Assembly (NCBI GenBank): GCA_012719815.1
Contig: JAAXZP010000142.1
Coordinates: forward strand, 1-17,285
Length of the DNA: 17,285 bases
From: Christensenellaceae bacterium
GTDB lineage: Bacteria; Bacillota; Clostridia; Christensenellales; SZUA-584
Direction of reading: 5' to 3'
In this document: positions 6,172-13,272 of the stretch, one piece after another
Layout of the letters: each line of letters begins with the position of its first letter
Numbering within the stretch: the stretch's first letter is position 1
Made by a program: the position numbers and the translations under genes
Notes under the pieces: model-generated
The model's input: the letters and a program-made list of their open reading frames with translations, nothing else
What the model was told of the DNA's origin: nothing
The model's database searches: none

Positions 6172-6738
6172 GTGCGCGAGTTTGTCGAGGTGATACGTGA
6201 CAACCCGGTTATCGCCGCCGTACAGACGCGACCGGCGCTGGAGCGCGCGCTGGAGCTTAAGGTACCCACGATATTTCTGCTCAATACCGACATCTTCTCT
6301 GCCCGGGCGCTGGTGGACATGGCCAAAGCGGCGGGCAGTCACGTATTCCTTCACATGGACCTCATCGACGGCCTCGCGGCGAGCGCGCGCGCGCTGGATT
6401 ATATCCAGACCAGCATGAACCCCAGCGGCATCATCAGCACGCGCAGCGGCCTTGTGAAATACGCGCGTGATAACGGCATTTTCTGCATACAGCGCTTTTT
6501 CATGGTGGACAGCGCCTCGTTTGAAAACTCGGTGAAAACCGCCGAAAAAGTGCGCCCGTCCATGATCGAGCTGATGCCCGGCATCATTCCGGACGTCATC
6601 CGGCGCTTCACGCAGGCGGTCGATATCCCGGTCATCGCGGGCGGCCTTATCACCGAGCGCAAGCAGATTATCGACGCGCTGTCAGCGGGCGCCATCGGCG
6701 TTTCCACCGGCAGCGCGGCGCTGTGGCTGGAAGCCTAG
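6172..6738 (+). CDS. glpP: Glycerol-3-phosphate-responsive antiterminator GlpP
   Basis: This 188-residue protein is of the GlpP family, a TIM-barrel RNA-binding regulator. In Bacillus it binds glycerol-3-phosphate and lets transcription pass leader terminators of glycerol genes. Family motifs seen by eye are VFLHMDLIDGL, PSGIISTRS, GIFCIQRFFMVDS, IELMPGIIPDVI and IPVIAGGLIT, in the right order and spacing along the full length. GTG at 6172 is preferred to ATG 6136 because AGGAGGGG lies five bases before it and the product then begins where GlpP proteins normally do; ATG 6136 would fall ahead of the predicted start point. It is the only plus-strand gene. No glpF, glpK or glpD lies in the window, so its targets are elsewhere. 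Its TAG overlaps the convergent gene's TAG. Confidence 0.9.
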   Translation: MREFVEVIRDNPVIAAVQTRPALERALELKVPTIFLLNTDIFSARALVDMAKAAGSHVFLHMDLIDGLAASARALDYIQTSMNPSGIISTRSGLVKYARDNGIFCIQRFFMVDSASFENSVKTAEKVRPSMIELMPGIIPDVIRRFTQAVDIPVIAGGLITERKQIIDALSAGAIGVSTGSAALWLEA

Positions 6739-7250
6739 CGAATGATACTCGTCTGGATATATTTTTTCGCCATCTCCCGGTAGCGTTCGCACCTACTGTA
6801 GTTTTCTTCTATTTCTTCCGGCGTGACTTCGCGCACGATGCGGGCGGGCTGCCCCATCACCACGCTGCCCGGCGGTATCACTCTGCCCGTCGGTACCAGC
6901 GACCCTGCACCCACAATGCAGTTCTCTCCCACCTTCGCCGCGTCCAGTATGATGGCGCCGCTGCCCACCAGCGTTCCTTCGCCGATTTCACACGAGTGCA
7001 GCACAGCCCTGTGCCCTACCGATACGTTGTTTGCAATTTTTAGCTTAAACTTGCCGGTATGCAGCACGCTGCCGTCCTGGATATTGGTGTTTTTGCCGAT
7101 CTCAATGCGATGCAGGTCCCCGCGCAGCACCGCCGTCGGCCATACGCTGCTGCCTTCTCCCAGAACCACGTCCCCAATCACAACGGCAGTCGGGTGCACG
7201 TACGCGCTCACCGGCTTGTCCGGCGTTTTGCCGTCCACAGACTGTATCAT
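6735..7250 (-). CDS. Gamma-class carbonic anhydrase-like hexapeptide-repeat protein
   Basis: This 171-residue left-handed beta-helix protein has repeated hexapeptide units such as VVIGDVVLGEGSSVWPTAVLR and IGEGTLVGSGAIILDAAKVG. The three zinc-ligand histidines of gamma carbonic anhydrases are all present with the right spacing: H64 (VLHTGK), H80 (VGHRA) and H85 (VLHSC). This puts it in the YrdA/PaaY-like branch, trimeric enzymes that may interconvert CO2 and bicarbonate, though many members show weak activity and the proton-shuttle loop of archaeal Cam is not evident. ATG at 7250 overlaps the maturase stop as ATGA, and GGAGGAAGAG lies just upstream, so it is coupled to the SCIFF maturase. The C-terminal helix ends at a TAG shared in a CTAG with glpP. 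Confidence 0.9.
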   Translation of the reverse strand: MIQSVDGKTPDKPVSAYVHPTAVVIGDVVLGEGSSVWPTAVLRGDLHRIEIGKNTNIQDGSVLHTGKFKLKIANNVSVGHRAVLHSCEIGEGTLVGSGAIILDAAKVGENCIVGAGSLVPTGRVIPPGSVVMGQPARIVREVTPEEIEENYSRCERYREMAKKYIQTSIIR

Positions 7251-8581
7251 GCCTCTTCCTCCATCTGCTCCGTTGCAGCAAGGCCGATGGCTATTTCCAG
7301 CCGCTTTTTCTGCATCGCGCAGCCGATCTCATACGGCTTTAATATATCGCCGTTGATGTTCACATTCGCCGCGGCGCAGCCCCCGCTGCAGTGGTATTTC
7401 GCCCAACATTTTTTGCAGCTGTCCATATTGTCGATATTGCAGCTAAAAAACAAGTCGGCCAGCTCTTTGTCCAGCCCGTCTTTATTCACATGGCCCATTC
7501 TGTATTCCGGCCGACCCACGAACTGATGGCATGGAAAGATATCGCCTGCGGGCGTTATGGCCACGTACTCGGCGCCTGCGCCGCAGCCGCGGATGCGCTT
7601 GAGCTTGCACGGCCCGGCGTTTAGGTCCACCATGAAGTGAAAAAACGTAAAGCCCCTGCCTTCCCGGCGGCGTTTCGCGTACTCCTTTGCCAGGCGGTCG
7701 TACTCGGCAAATATCGCAGGCAGATGCTCCTCTTTGATCGCATTGGCGCCCGTCGTCACCACAGGTTCGATGGACACACCGGCAAAACCCATATCCGCTA
7801 TGTGCAGCACGTCCTCCGCGAAATCAAGGTTCCTGGCGGTAAAAGTGCCGCGTACATAATATTCCCCCTTGCGGTTCAGCAAAAGCGCCTGCGCGTTGCG
7901 CCTGATGCGCTCGTAGCTGCCGCCGCCGTCCGCCGCCTTGCGCACCGCGTCGTGCACGTGCGGCCGCCCGTCGATGCTGACCACCACGTTGTGCATGTTC
8001 TCCTCGATGTACGCCCGCATCTCGTCGGTCACCTCATAAGCGTTGGTGGTCAGCGTAAAGCGAAAACGCTTGCTGTGAGCCGCTTCCAGCGACCGCGCGT
8101 ATTTCACCGTGCTCTTCAGCACCTCAAAGTTCATCAGCGGCTCGCCGCCGAAAAAGTCTACCTCCAGGTTCCGGCGCGCGCCCGAGGCTTTTACCAGCCA
8201 GTCGATGGCCGCATGCGCCACGCTTTCGCTCATCAGCTCGCGCCGGCCGGCAAACGCCCCGCCCTTGGCAAAACAGTACGCGCAGCGCAGGTTGCAGTCG
8301 TGCGCAAGGTGCAGGCACATCGCCTTGACCACGCTGACCGGGGTCGTCACATCCTCATCGGGCAGTGAAAACAGCAGGCCTTCGTCGCGCAGCTCCCGCA
8401 GCTCCGCCATCACCGGATCGTCCGCCGCCAGCGCCGCGCTTAAATCGCCGCCGTCCGCTTCCAGCCTCTCCAGCGCCGCCAGCGCGTCATACGCCGGCTT
8501 GTCCAGCAGGTGCACGCTGCCCGTCTCCACGTCCAGCGCAAAATAATTCCCGTCATATTCAAATGCATGTACCAATGCCAA
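7247..8581 (-). CDS. scfB: SCIFF-peptide thioether maturase, radical SAM/SPASM enzyme
   Basis: This 444-residue enzyme has an N-terminal peptide-recognition region (about 1-75, with FALDVETGSVHLLD). The radical-SAM cluster CNLRCAYC has C96, C100 and C103. DFFGGEPLMNFEVLK is the usual SAM-binding segment. The C-terminal SPASM domain has two auxiliary-cluster cysteine sets (GPCKLKRIRGCG, FPCHQF, and C-x(8)-C-x2-C-x5-C-x3-C near the end). Such enzymes, studied as CteB of Clostridium thermocellum and Tte1186, form Cys-to-alpha-carbon thioether links in the SCIFF peptide, whose gene lies just upstream. The start is a TTG at 8581, five bases after AAGGAG; a second TTG at 8575 would begin with the family-like MVHAFEY. 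The stop overlaps the carbonic anhydrase start. Confidence 0.95.
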   Translation of the reverse strand: MALVHAFEYDGNYFALDVETGSVHLLDKPAYDALAALERLEADGGDLSAALAADDPVMAELRELRDEGLLFSLPDEDVTTPVSVVKAMCLHLAHDCNLRCAYCFAKGGAFAGRRELMSESVAHAAIDWLVKASGARRNLEVDFFGGEPLMNFEVLKSTVKYARSLEAAHSKRFRFTLTTNAYEVTDEMRAYIEENMHNVVVSIDGRPHVHDAVRKAADGGGSYERIRRNAQALLLNRKGEYYVRGTFTARNLDFAEDVLHIADMGFAGVSIEPVVTTGANAIKEEHLPAIFAEYDRLAKEYAKRRREGRGFTFFHFMVDLNAGPCKLKRIRGCGAGAEYVAITPAGDIFPCHQFVGRPEYRMGHVNKDGLDKELADLFFSCNIDNMDSCKKCWAKYHCSGGCAAANVNINGDILKPYEIGCAMQKKRLEIAIGLAATEQMEEEA

Positions 8582-8621
8582 TAATTCTCCTTATATAAAT
8601 GCTGGCTGATTTCCTTATAAC

Positions 8622-8641
8622 AAAAAAGCGGCAAACGCCGC
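8622..8641 (-). terminator. Intergenic terminator between the SCIFF peptide gene and its maturase
   Basis: On the minus strand GCGGC, loop GTTT and GCCGC run directly into six T residues (8627-8622). An overlapping alternative stem, CGGCAAA (8650-8644) with TTTGCCG (8635-8629), uses part of the same 3' arm and also ends at the T tract. It lies 46 bases after the peptide stop and 40 before the maturase start. It would let the short peptide mRNA outnumber the enzyme mRNA, as is common for peptide/maturase pairs. Confidence 0.75.
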
Positions 8642-8687
8642 ACTTTGCCGGATGCCCGCAGTTTCTGCAACAATATGGCGTCCACTG

Positions 8688-8837
8688 TTATCTCCTCTTG
8701 ATGTTCTCACAGCGCTGGTTGGCCAGTGTGCACGACGTCTTGCAGGCCGACTGGCAGGACGTCTGGCACTCGCCGCACCCTGTCTTTTCCTTACCGTTCT
8801 TGAGGCTGCCCTTCACAACCGTTTTGATATGCTTCAT
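8688..8837 (-). CDS. scfA: SCIFF peptide: six-cysteine ribosomally made precursor
   Basis: This 49-residue peptide has a basic leader MKHIKTVVKGSLKNGKEKTG and a core with six cysteines at 21, 24, 28, 32, 36 and 43, which fits the family name 'six cysteines in forty-five residues'. The family is nearly universal in Clostridia, and its product and role are unknown. In the C. thermocellum homologue a thioether was reported between Cys32 and Thr37; both residues are at the same positions here. The ATG at 8837 has GGAGG seven bases upstream; a longer frame from 8870 would place that site inside the gene. It is transcribed from the promoter at 8889-8918 and is separated from its maturase by a terminator. 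Confidence 0.95.
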   Translation of the reverse strand: MKHIKTVVKGSLKNGKEKTGCGECQTSCQSACKTSCTLANQRCENIKRR

Positions 8838-8888
8838 TGTCTTTCCTCCGGGCTCTGAGTATTCATGCAAGCATTAAGCTGCTAACCG

Positions 8889-8918
8889 ATTATATACTAT
8901 ACCGCCCGTATATTGCAA
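8889..8918 (-). promoter_or_regulatory. Promoter of the SCIFF peptide gene
   Basis: On the minus strand a perfect TATAAT (8894-8889) is preceded, after 18 bases, by TTGCAA (8918-8913), four of six matches. The predicted start near 8882 gives a leader of about 45 bases to ATG 8837. The rest of the 206-base gap (8838-9043) shows no gene and no clear terminator for the membrane-protein gene upstream. Confidence 0.65.
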
Positions 8919-9043
8919 CACCGGATTTTGCGCGGACTCAGCCTGTTTGATGCCCGCAAGCAACGCCGAACCTTTGCGCGCCCGCGCCGTGCAAAACCGC
9001 TCTTTTGTTTATCCCGTGTCTTCTGGGCACAGAGCAATCGCGC

Positions 9044-9541
9044 CTACTTTGTGCTCATGCCCATCCGGCGGGGCCGCCCGAGCCGGCTCTTGGCGCCGGC
9101 GCGCTTGCCGAAGAAGTTGGCAATGATGATGGCAAACACCAGCCCGACAACGAGGCCCATCAGCAGGTTGGAGAATAGCACCGCCACGTTGCCAAACATG
9201 CCCTCGATCAGCGAGAATATGAGATAGCTGATCAGTATGAACAATATGCCCGCCATGCCGCCCGCCAGCCATTGTTTTTCCTGCAGCCCCTTCACGGCGA
9301 AGAATGTGGCGAGCAGGATGCCGCCTATTTTGACCACCTGGTTGATGATGCCGATGGCATTATCCTTCATACCGGTTTCCTTGATGACCAGTGCAAACAG
9401 CAGCGTTACCGCTACGGTAAACACCATCGATATCAGCGTGCCCTTCAGCGCCGCTTTGAACAGTTTCCAGAACGACGTGGATTTTACGTCGGATTTTGCG
9501 GCGGCTTTGGCGACAGCAGCTCCCTTTTTGTTGGTCTCCAT
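9044..9541 (-). CDS. Four-helix membrane protein, TIGR04086/DUF3792-like
   Basis: This 165-residue protein has a polar lysine- and alanine-rich N-terminus (1-28), four hydrophobic segments (about 32-54, 63-85, 90-113, 118-142) and a very basic tail (GKRAGAKSRLGRPRRMG). The glycine-rich helices (LLMGLVVGLVFAIIIANFFG) and the position directly before the SCIFF gene match the TIGR04086 (YrzE-like) family, which in clostridia often lies between yajC and the SCIFF genes. Its function is unknown. The ATG at 9541 has AAGGGGGA seven bases upstream; that site is the 3' arm of a long inverted repeat (9546-9589), so translation may be controlled. I found no convincing promoter in the 95 bases upstream, so it may be read through from the gnd operon. 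Confidence 0.8.
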   Translation of the reverse strand: METNKKGAAVAKAAAKSDVKSTSFWKLFKAALKGTLISMVFTVAVTLLFALVIKETGMKDNAIGIINQVVKIGGILLATFFAVKGLQEKQWLAGGMAGILFILISYLIFSLIEGMFGNVAVLFSNLLMGLVVGLVFAIIIANFFGKRAGAKSRLGRPRRMGMSTK

Positions 9542-9545
9542 AACA

Positions 9546-9589
9546 AAATCCCCCTTCATTGTTCACATTAATCATTATGAGGGGGATTT
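9546..9589 (-). repeat. Inverted repeat that hides the ribosome binding site of the membrane-protein gene
   Basis: In mRNA sense the 5' arm is AAATCCCCCTCAT (9589-9577) and the 3' arm is ATGAAGGGGGATTT (9559-9546). They pair over 13 positions with a single unpaired base and a 17-base loop. The 3' arm contains the AAGGGGGA ribosome binding site that lies seven bases before ATG 9541. No T tract follows, so it is not a terminator. It could be an RNA switch, a site for an RNA-binding protein, or a DNA operator. Confidence 0.7.
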
Positions 9590-9636
9590 AAGTTTTATGA
9601 CGGGAATGGCGAAATGGCCCTGCGCAGGCTTTTTTG

Positions 9637-10263
9637 TTAGAGGCTCAACCCTTCAATCAGCATCGCACGCGCCGGAGCAGCCTCCGCTGCTATCTTCACC
9701 GGCGCGGCGATCAGCAGGTATTCCCCTTCCGGCACGTCGGCCAGCCGGAGCCCTTCCAGTATGATAACGCCCGCCGAAAGCAGCGTCTTGTGCGTCTCGT
9801 GCTCCGGCTGCGCCCGCGCGACGCCCAGCGCGTCGGTACCCACGCCCGCAACGCCCAAGTCAGTCAGATACCGTGCGCCTGTGCCGTCCAGATACACGAA
9901 ATCGCCCTCCAGCAGGTCTTCAAAGGAGTTACGCGTTTTCAGCAGCACGAAATCGCCAGCCTTGATGCCCTTGCCGTCAAGGTCCTGCGCCGAAATGCCG
10001 TTTTCCACATGCGTAACGTCCACTACGCGCGCGCGCGTTATAAACCTTTCCAGCGGTATTTTCTCGATGGTGCCGCCGCCCTCTATGAAATGCAGCGGCG
10101 CGTCCAGATGCGTGCCGGTGTGAAGGTTCATGGTGAGCCGCGTCTCATAGGCCGTACCGGTTTTAAAATCGCTGTCGGTGGCAAAGAGCGGCTTTTTGTG
10201 CTTTCTTCCTTTATATACCGGCATGTCCGACGTCACCGTCATCGAAATGTCATAGATTTTCAT
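9637..10263 (-). CDS. Cyclase-family metal-dependent hydrolase (kynurenine formamidase-like)
   Basis: This 208-residue protein has the metal-binding signature of the cyclase/KynB family, HTGTHLDAPLHF, with H48, H52, D54 and H58 as ligands. Other family features are the N-terminal IYDISMTVTSDMPVY and the central GDFVLLKT. Known members hydrolyse N-formylkynurenine or related amides and esters using zinc or manganese; the substrate here is not evident, and no tryptophan-degradation gene is in the window. The ATG at 10263 has TTGGAGGA five bases upstream and follows the zwf stop by 18 bases, so it is the third gene of the gnd-zwf operon. The operon has no pgl gene, which raises the question whether this hydrolase acts on a sugar lactone. 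Confidence 0.88.
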   Translation of the reverse strand: MKIYDISMTVTSDMPVYKGRKHKKPLFATDSDFKTGTAYETRLTMNLHTGTHLDAPLHFIEGGGTIEKIPLERFITRARVVDVTHVENGISAQDLDGKGIKAGDFVLLKTRNSFEDLLEGDFVYLDGTGARYLTDLGVAGVGTDALGVARAQPEHETHKTLLSAGVIILEGLRLADVPEGEYLLIAAPVKIAAEAAPARAMLIEGLSL

Positions 10264-10281
10264 ATGATTCCTCCAAATTAT

Positions 10282-11778
10282 TTAATCCAACCCTTCCGTT
10301 TCGTCCCACCAGCGCCGGCCGTCTCTTTCCAGAAGCGCGTCCGCAGCCGCCGGCCCCATCGTGCCGGCCGCGTAATTGGGATAGCAGCAGGCGCTTTCCT
10401 TGTGCGCGATGATGCTGTCCGCCAGCCGCCACGAGGCTTCCACCTCGTCCCAGCGGGAAAACAGCGTGGCGTCGCCCCGCAGCACGTCATAAAGCAGCCT
10501 CTCGTACGCCTCCGGCGTGTTACCCTGAGCCGGGCAGGCGTAGCAGGTATCCATTTTGGTGGTCACAATGCCCTTGTGCGCGCCGAAATCCCGCGTGTTG
10601 AACATGAATTTCACGCCGGTATCGGGCTGTATGCGGATCACCAGCCGGTTGGGCTCCTGCCGGAAACCTTCCTCCTTGAAATACAGCACATCGGGCAGCG
10701 CCTTGAACTGCACGACGATATGCGCAAAGCTTTTTTTCATGCGCTTGCCCGTGCGGATGTAAAACGGCGTGCCCGCCCAGCGGAAGTTGTCGATATGCAG
10801 CTTCAACGCCACAAACGTCTCATTCATCGAATCAGGCGCCACTTTATCTTCCTCGCGGTAGGCCGGCACGCTCTGCCCGTTCACGACGCCGCGGCCGTAC
10901 TGCCCGAACACCACGTCCGTCGCCAGCCGCTCCGGCGTCATCGGCGCAATGGCCTGTATCGCCTTCACCTTCTCCGCGCGGATGGCCTCGGTCGCCAGGC
11001 TGGCGGGCGGCTCCATCGCCACCAGCGAGAGCACCTGAAACACATGGTTCTGCACCATGTCGCGCATCGCGCCCGACTGCTCGTAATATCCGCCCCGCGT
11101 GCCCACGCCCTGCTGTTCGCACAGCGATATCTGGATATTGTCGATATATCGGCTGCTCCACAGCGATTCAAACACCAGGTTGCAGAACCGCAGCACCATG
11201 ATGTTCTGAATCATCTCTTTGCCGAGGTAGTGGTCGATGCGGTAAATGTTCTCTTCCGGGAACACTTCCAGCAGCCGGCTGTTGAGCTTCTGCGCCGTGA
11301 TAAGGACGCGCCCGAACGGCTTTTCGATCACCAGCTTGCTGTGCCTGCCGCCGCTTTCCGCCATATGGCCCGCCTTCAGCCCCGCGACGATGGTTTCAAA
11401 GTGCTCCGGCGCCACGGCGAGATAATAAATCCTGTCCGCCGCGCCTTCCGGGTGCAACTCGTTCAGCCAGTCAGCCAGCTGCTTATACCCGGACAGATCC
11501 TCCAAATCCATCCGGCGGTAACGGATCGCGCTTTTCAGCCTTTCCCAGCACGCAGCGGTAATACGGTTCCGTGAATACTGCTCCAGTGACTTATATACTT
11601 CGCCCAGATACTGCTCGTATGTCTTGTCCCTGCGCCCCACCGCCACCACGGTAAACCGCTCGGGCAGCAGGCCGTCCATGCAAAGGTTATAAAGCGCAGG
11701 CATCAGCTTGCGGTGCGTGAGATCGCCCGTGCCGCCGAATATCACCAGCATGCCGGGCATTCGGTTTTGCCGTTCCAT
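10282..11778 (-). CDS. zwf: Glucose-6-phosphate 1-dehydrogenase
   Basis: This 498-residue enzyme oxidises glucose 6-phosphate to 6-phosphogluconolactone with NAD(P)+, the first step of the oxidative pentose-phosphate pathway. The coenzyme motif is FGGTGDLTHRKLMPALY (14-30). The substrate site includes EKPFG (152-156), and the catalytic signature is RIDHYLGKE (180-188) with H183 as the catalytic base candidate. The C-terminal part (GTPFYIRTGKRM, YERLLYDVLRGD) is standard. ATG at 11778 has AGGAGG five bases upstream and lies 14 bases after the gnd stop; the frame stays open into gnd, but that extension is low-complexity and is not used. It is the second gene of the gnd operon. Length and motifs are normal. 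Confidence 0.97.
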   Translation of the reverse strand: MERQNRMPGMLVIFGGTGDLTHRKLMPALYNLCMDGLLPERFTVVAVGRRDKTYEQYLGEVYKSLEQYSRNRITAACWERLKSAIRYRRMDLEDLSGYKQLADWLNELHPEGAADRIYYLAVAPEHFETIVAGLKAGHMAESGGRHSKLVIEKPFGRVLITAQKLNSRLLEVFPEENIYRIDHYLGKEMIQNIMVLRFCNLVFESLWSSRYIDNIQISLCEQQGVGTRGGYYEQSGAMRDMVQNHVFQVLSLVAMEPPASLATEAIRAEKVKAIQAIAPMTPERLATDVVFGQYGRGVVNGQSVPAYREEDKVAPDSMNETFVALKLHIDNFRWAGTPFYIRTGKRMKKSFAHIVVQFKALPDVLYFKEEGFRQEPNRLVIRIQPDTGVKFMFNTRDFGAHKGIVTTKMDTCYACPAQGNTPEAYERLLYDVLRGDATLFSRWDEVEASWRLADSIIAHKESACCYPNYAAGTMGPAAADALLERDGRRWWDETEGLD

Positions 11779-11792
11779 AACCCCCTCCTGCA

Positions 11793-13190
11793 CTATCGCT
11801 GCCACTGCGTGTGGAAACTGCCGGGCTTGTCCACCCGCTGGTAGGTGTGTGCGCCGAAATAATCGCGCTGCGCCTGCATCAGGTTCATGGGCAGCCGGGC
11901 CGCGCGCAGGCTGTCGTAATAGCAAAGCGCGCTCGCCATGCCGGGTACGGGAATGCCGGCCTGCACCGCCGCCGCCACCACGCCGCGCCATTCCTGCTGG
12001 TAAGCGGAAACCGCCTCGCCGAAGCCCTCATCCAGCAGCAAACTGGCAAGCGCGGGTTGCCGCCCGTAGGCCGATACGATCCGGTTCAGGAACTGCGCCC
12101 GTATGATGCAGCCTCCCCGGAATATCTTCGCGATGCCGGCGAGGTCAAGCTCCCATCCGTACGCGCCGGAAGCCGCCACCATCAGCCCGAAGCCCTGCGC
12201 ATAGGCGCATATCTTGCTGGCGTACAGCGCCCGCCGGACGGATTCGACGAAACCGTCGCCCAAAGCCCGAGCCGCCGCAGGACCGGACAAGGCTTTGGAT
12301 GCCTCTGCGCGCAGCGGCGTCATCGCCGAGAGATAGCGCTCGAACACCGCCTCGGTGATCGTCGGCGCGGGTATGCCGAGGTCCAGCGCTTCCCGGCTGG
12401 TCCACTTGCCGGTACCTTTCTGCGCCGCCGCGTCCAGTATTACGTCCACCAGCGGCGCGCCGGTCTCCGGGTCGGTCCTGCCCAGTATATCTGCCGTAAT
12501 CTCTATGAGGTAGCTGTTCAGCTCGCCCCTGTTCCAATCCGCAAATACGTCCCGCATTTCGTCGGCGGACATGCCCTGCACGTTTTTCAGGATATCGTAG
12601 GCCTCGCAGATGAGCTGCATGTCGGCGTATTCAATGCCGTTGTGCACCATCTTCACGAAATGGCCCGACCCGCCCTTACCTATATACGTGCAGCAGGGCT
12701 CTCCCTCCGCCCTGGCGGAGATATCCCGCAGCATGGGCCCCGCGATGTCATAGGCCGCGGCGTCGCCACCCGGCATGATGGCAGGGCCGTGGCGCGCGCC
12801 CTCCTCGCCGCCGGAGCTGCCGGCGCCCAGAAACCGGACGCCCGCAGCCGCCAGCTCAAGGCAGCGGCGCTCGGTATCCTTAAAGTACGAATTGCCGCCG
12901 TCTATCAGCACGTCGCCTTTCTCCAGCAGCGGCAAAAGCTGCCCGATGGTCTGGTCCACCGCCTCGCCGGCCTTCACCATCATGATGATAACGCGCGGCG
13001 GCGTAAGCGAGCGCACAAAGCTCTCCAGCGTATCGAACGCCTCCACTGGCAAACCGCCCGCTTCATCCGCGGCCTGCCGCGCTTTTTCATAAGTCCGGTT
13101 GTAAACCGATACCGGGAACCCGTGCTCCGCGATGTTGAGCGCGAGATTCTTCCCCATAACCGCCATGCCGATAACGCCTGTATGCCGCAT
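11793..13190 (-). CDS. gnd: 6-phosphogluconate dehydrogenase, decarboxylating
   Basis: This 465-residue enzyme converts 6-phosphogluconate to ribulose 5-phosphate and CO2 with NADP+. The Rossmann motif is GMAVMG (8-13), and NRT at 31-33 follows the second strand as in NADP-using forms. The substrate loop is GAGSSGGEEGARHGP (122-136), where the usual GMGVSGG reads GAGSSGG. The catalytic segment is GHFVKMVHNGIEYADMQ with K180, N184 and E187. The C-terminal all-helical domain and tail are complete, so it is the long (about 470-residue) form. ATG at 13190 follows a G-rich stretch (CGGGGGG) rather than a classic site. It is first in the gnd-zwf-hydrolase operon, driven by the promoter at 13224-13252. 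Confidence 0.97.
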   Translation of the reverse strand: MRHTGVIGMAVMGKNLALNIAEHGFPVSVYNRTYEKARQAADEAGGLPVEAFDTLESFVRSLTPPRVIIMMVKAGEAVDQTIGQLLPLLEKGDVLIDGGNSYFKDTERRCLELAAAGVRFLGAGSSGGEEGARHGPAIMPGGDAAAYDIAGPMLRDISARAEGEPCCTYIGKGGSGHFVKMVHNGIEYADMQLICEAYDILKNVQGMSADEMRDVFADWNRGELNSYLIEITADILGRTDPETGAPLVDVILDAAAQKGTGKWTSREALDLGIPAPTITEAVFERYLSAMTPLRAEASKALSGPAAARALGDGFVESVRRALYASKICAYAQGFGLMVAASGAYGWELDLAGIAKIFRGGCIIRAQFLNRIVSAYGRQPALASLLLDEGFGEAVSAYQQEWRGVVAAAVQAGIPVPGMASALCYYDSLRAARLPMNLMQAQRDYFGAHTYQRVDKPGSFHTQWQR

Positions 13191-13223
13191 ACCAGCCCCC
13201 CGCCGTATAATTAGAACGATACG

Positions 13224-13252
13224 ATTATATCATGGCGTCAATCCCATGTCAC
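13224..13252 (-). promoter_or_regulatory. Promoter of the gnd-zwf-hydrolase operon
   Basis: On the minus strand GTGACA (13252-13247, five of six matches), 17 bases, then a perfect TATAAT (13229-13224). The start near 13217 leaves a leader of about 27 bases. A TTGACG inside the spacer lies only six bases from the -10 box and cannot be its partner. The promoter begins 21 bases after the T tract of the preceding terminator. Confidence 0.75.
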
Positions 13253-13272
13253 CATCATAGCCCAGCGGCAGC

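Noticed and set aside
8838..8870. Longer SCIFF peptide starting at 8870.
   Set aside because: The extension contains the GGAGG ribosome binding site of the real start and does not resemble known SCIFF leaders.
9617..9635. Palindrome CCTGCGCAGG followed by six T on the plus strand, resembling a terminator.
   Set aside because: It is oriented for plus-strand transcripts, but no plus-strand gene lies upstream. The stem is short once a loop is allowed, and on the minus strand no T tract follows.
11779..11991. N-terminal extension of zwf by 71 residues.
   Set aside because: It lies inside gnd, is glycine- and arginine-rich without family similarity, and ATG 11778 has a strong ribosome binding site and gives the standard enzyme length.
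9634..13214. Very long open frames on the plus strand opposite the cyclase, zwf and gnd genes (646 and 467 codons).
   Set aside because: They are mirror frames of well-recognised minus-strand genes in GC-rich DNA. The translations are rich in H, R, A and Q, show no family motif and lack ribosome binding sites.
13236..13241. TTGACG hexamer upstream of gnd as the -35 box.
   Set aside because: It is only six bases from the TATAAT box. GTGACA at the ideal 17-base distance is the better partner.
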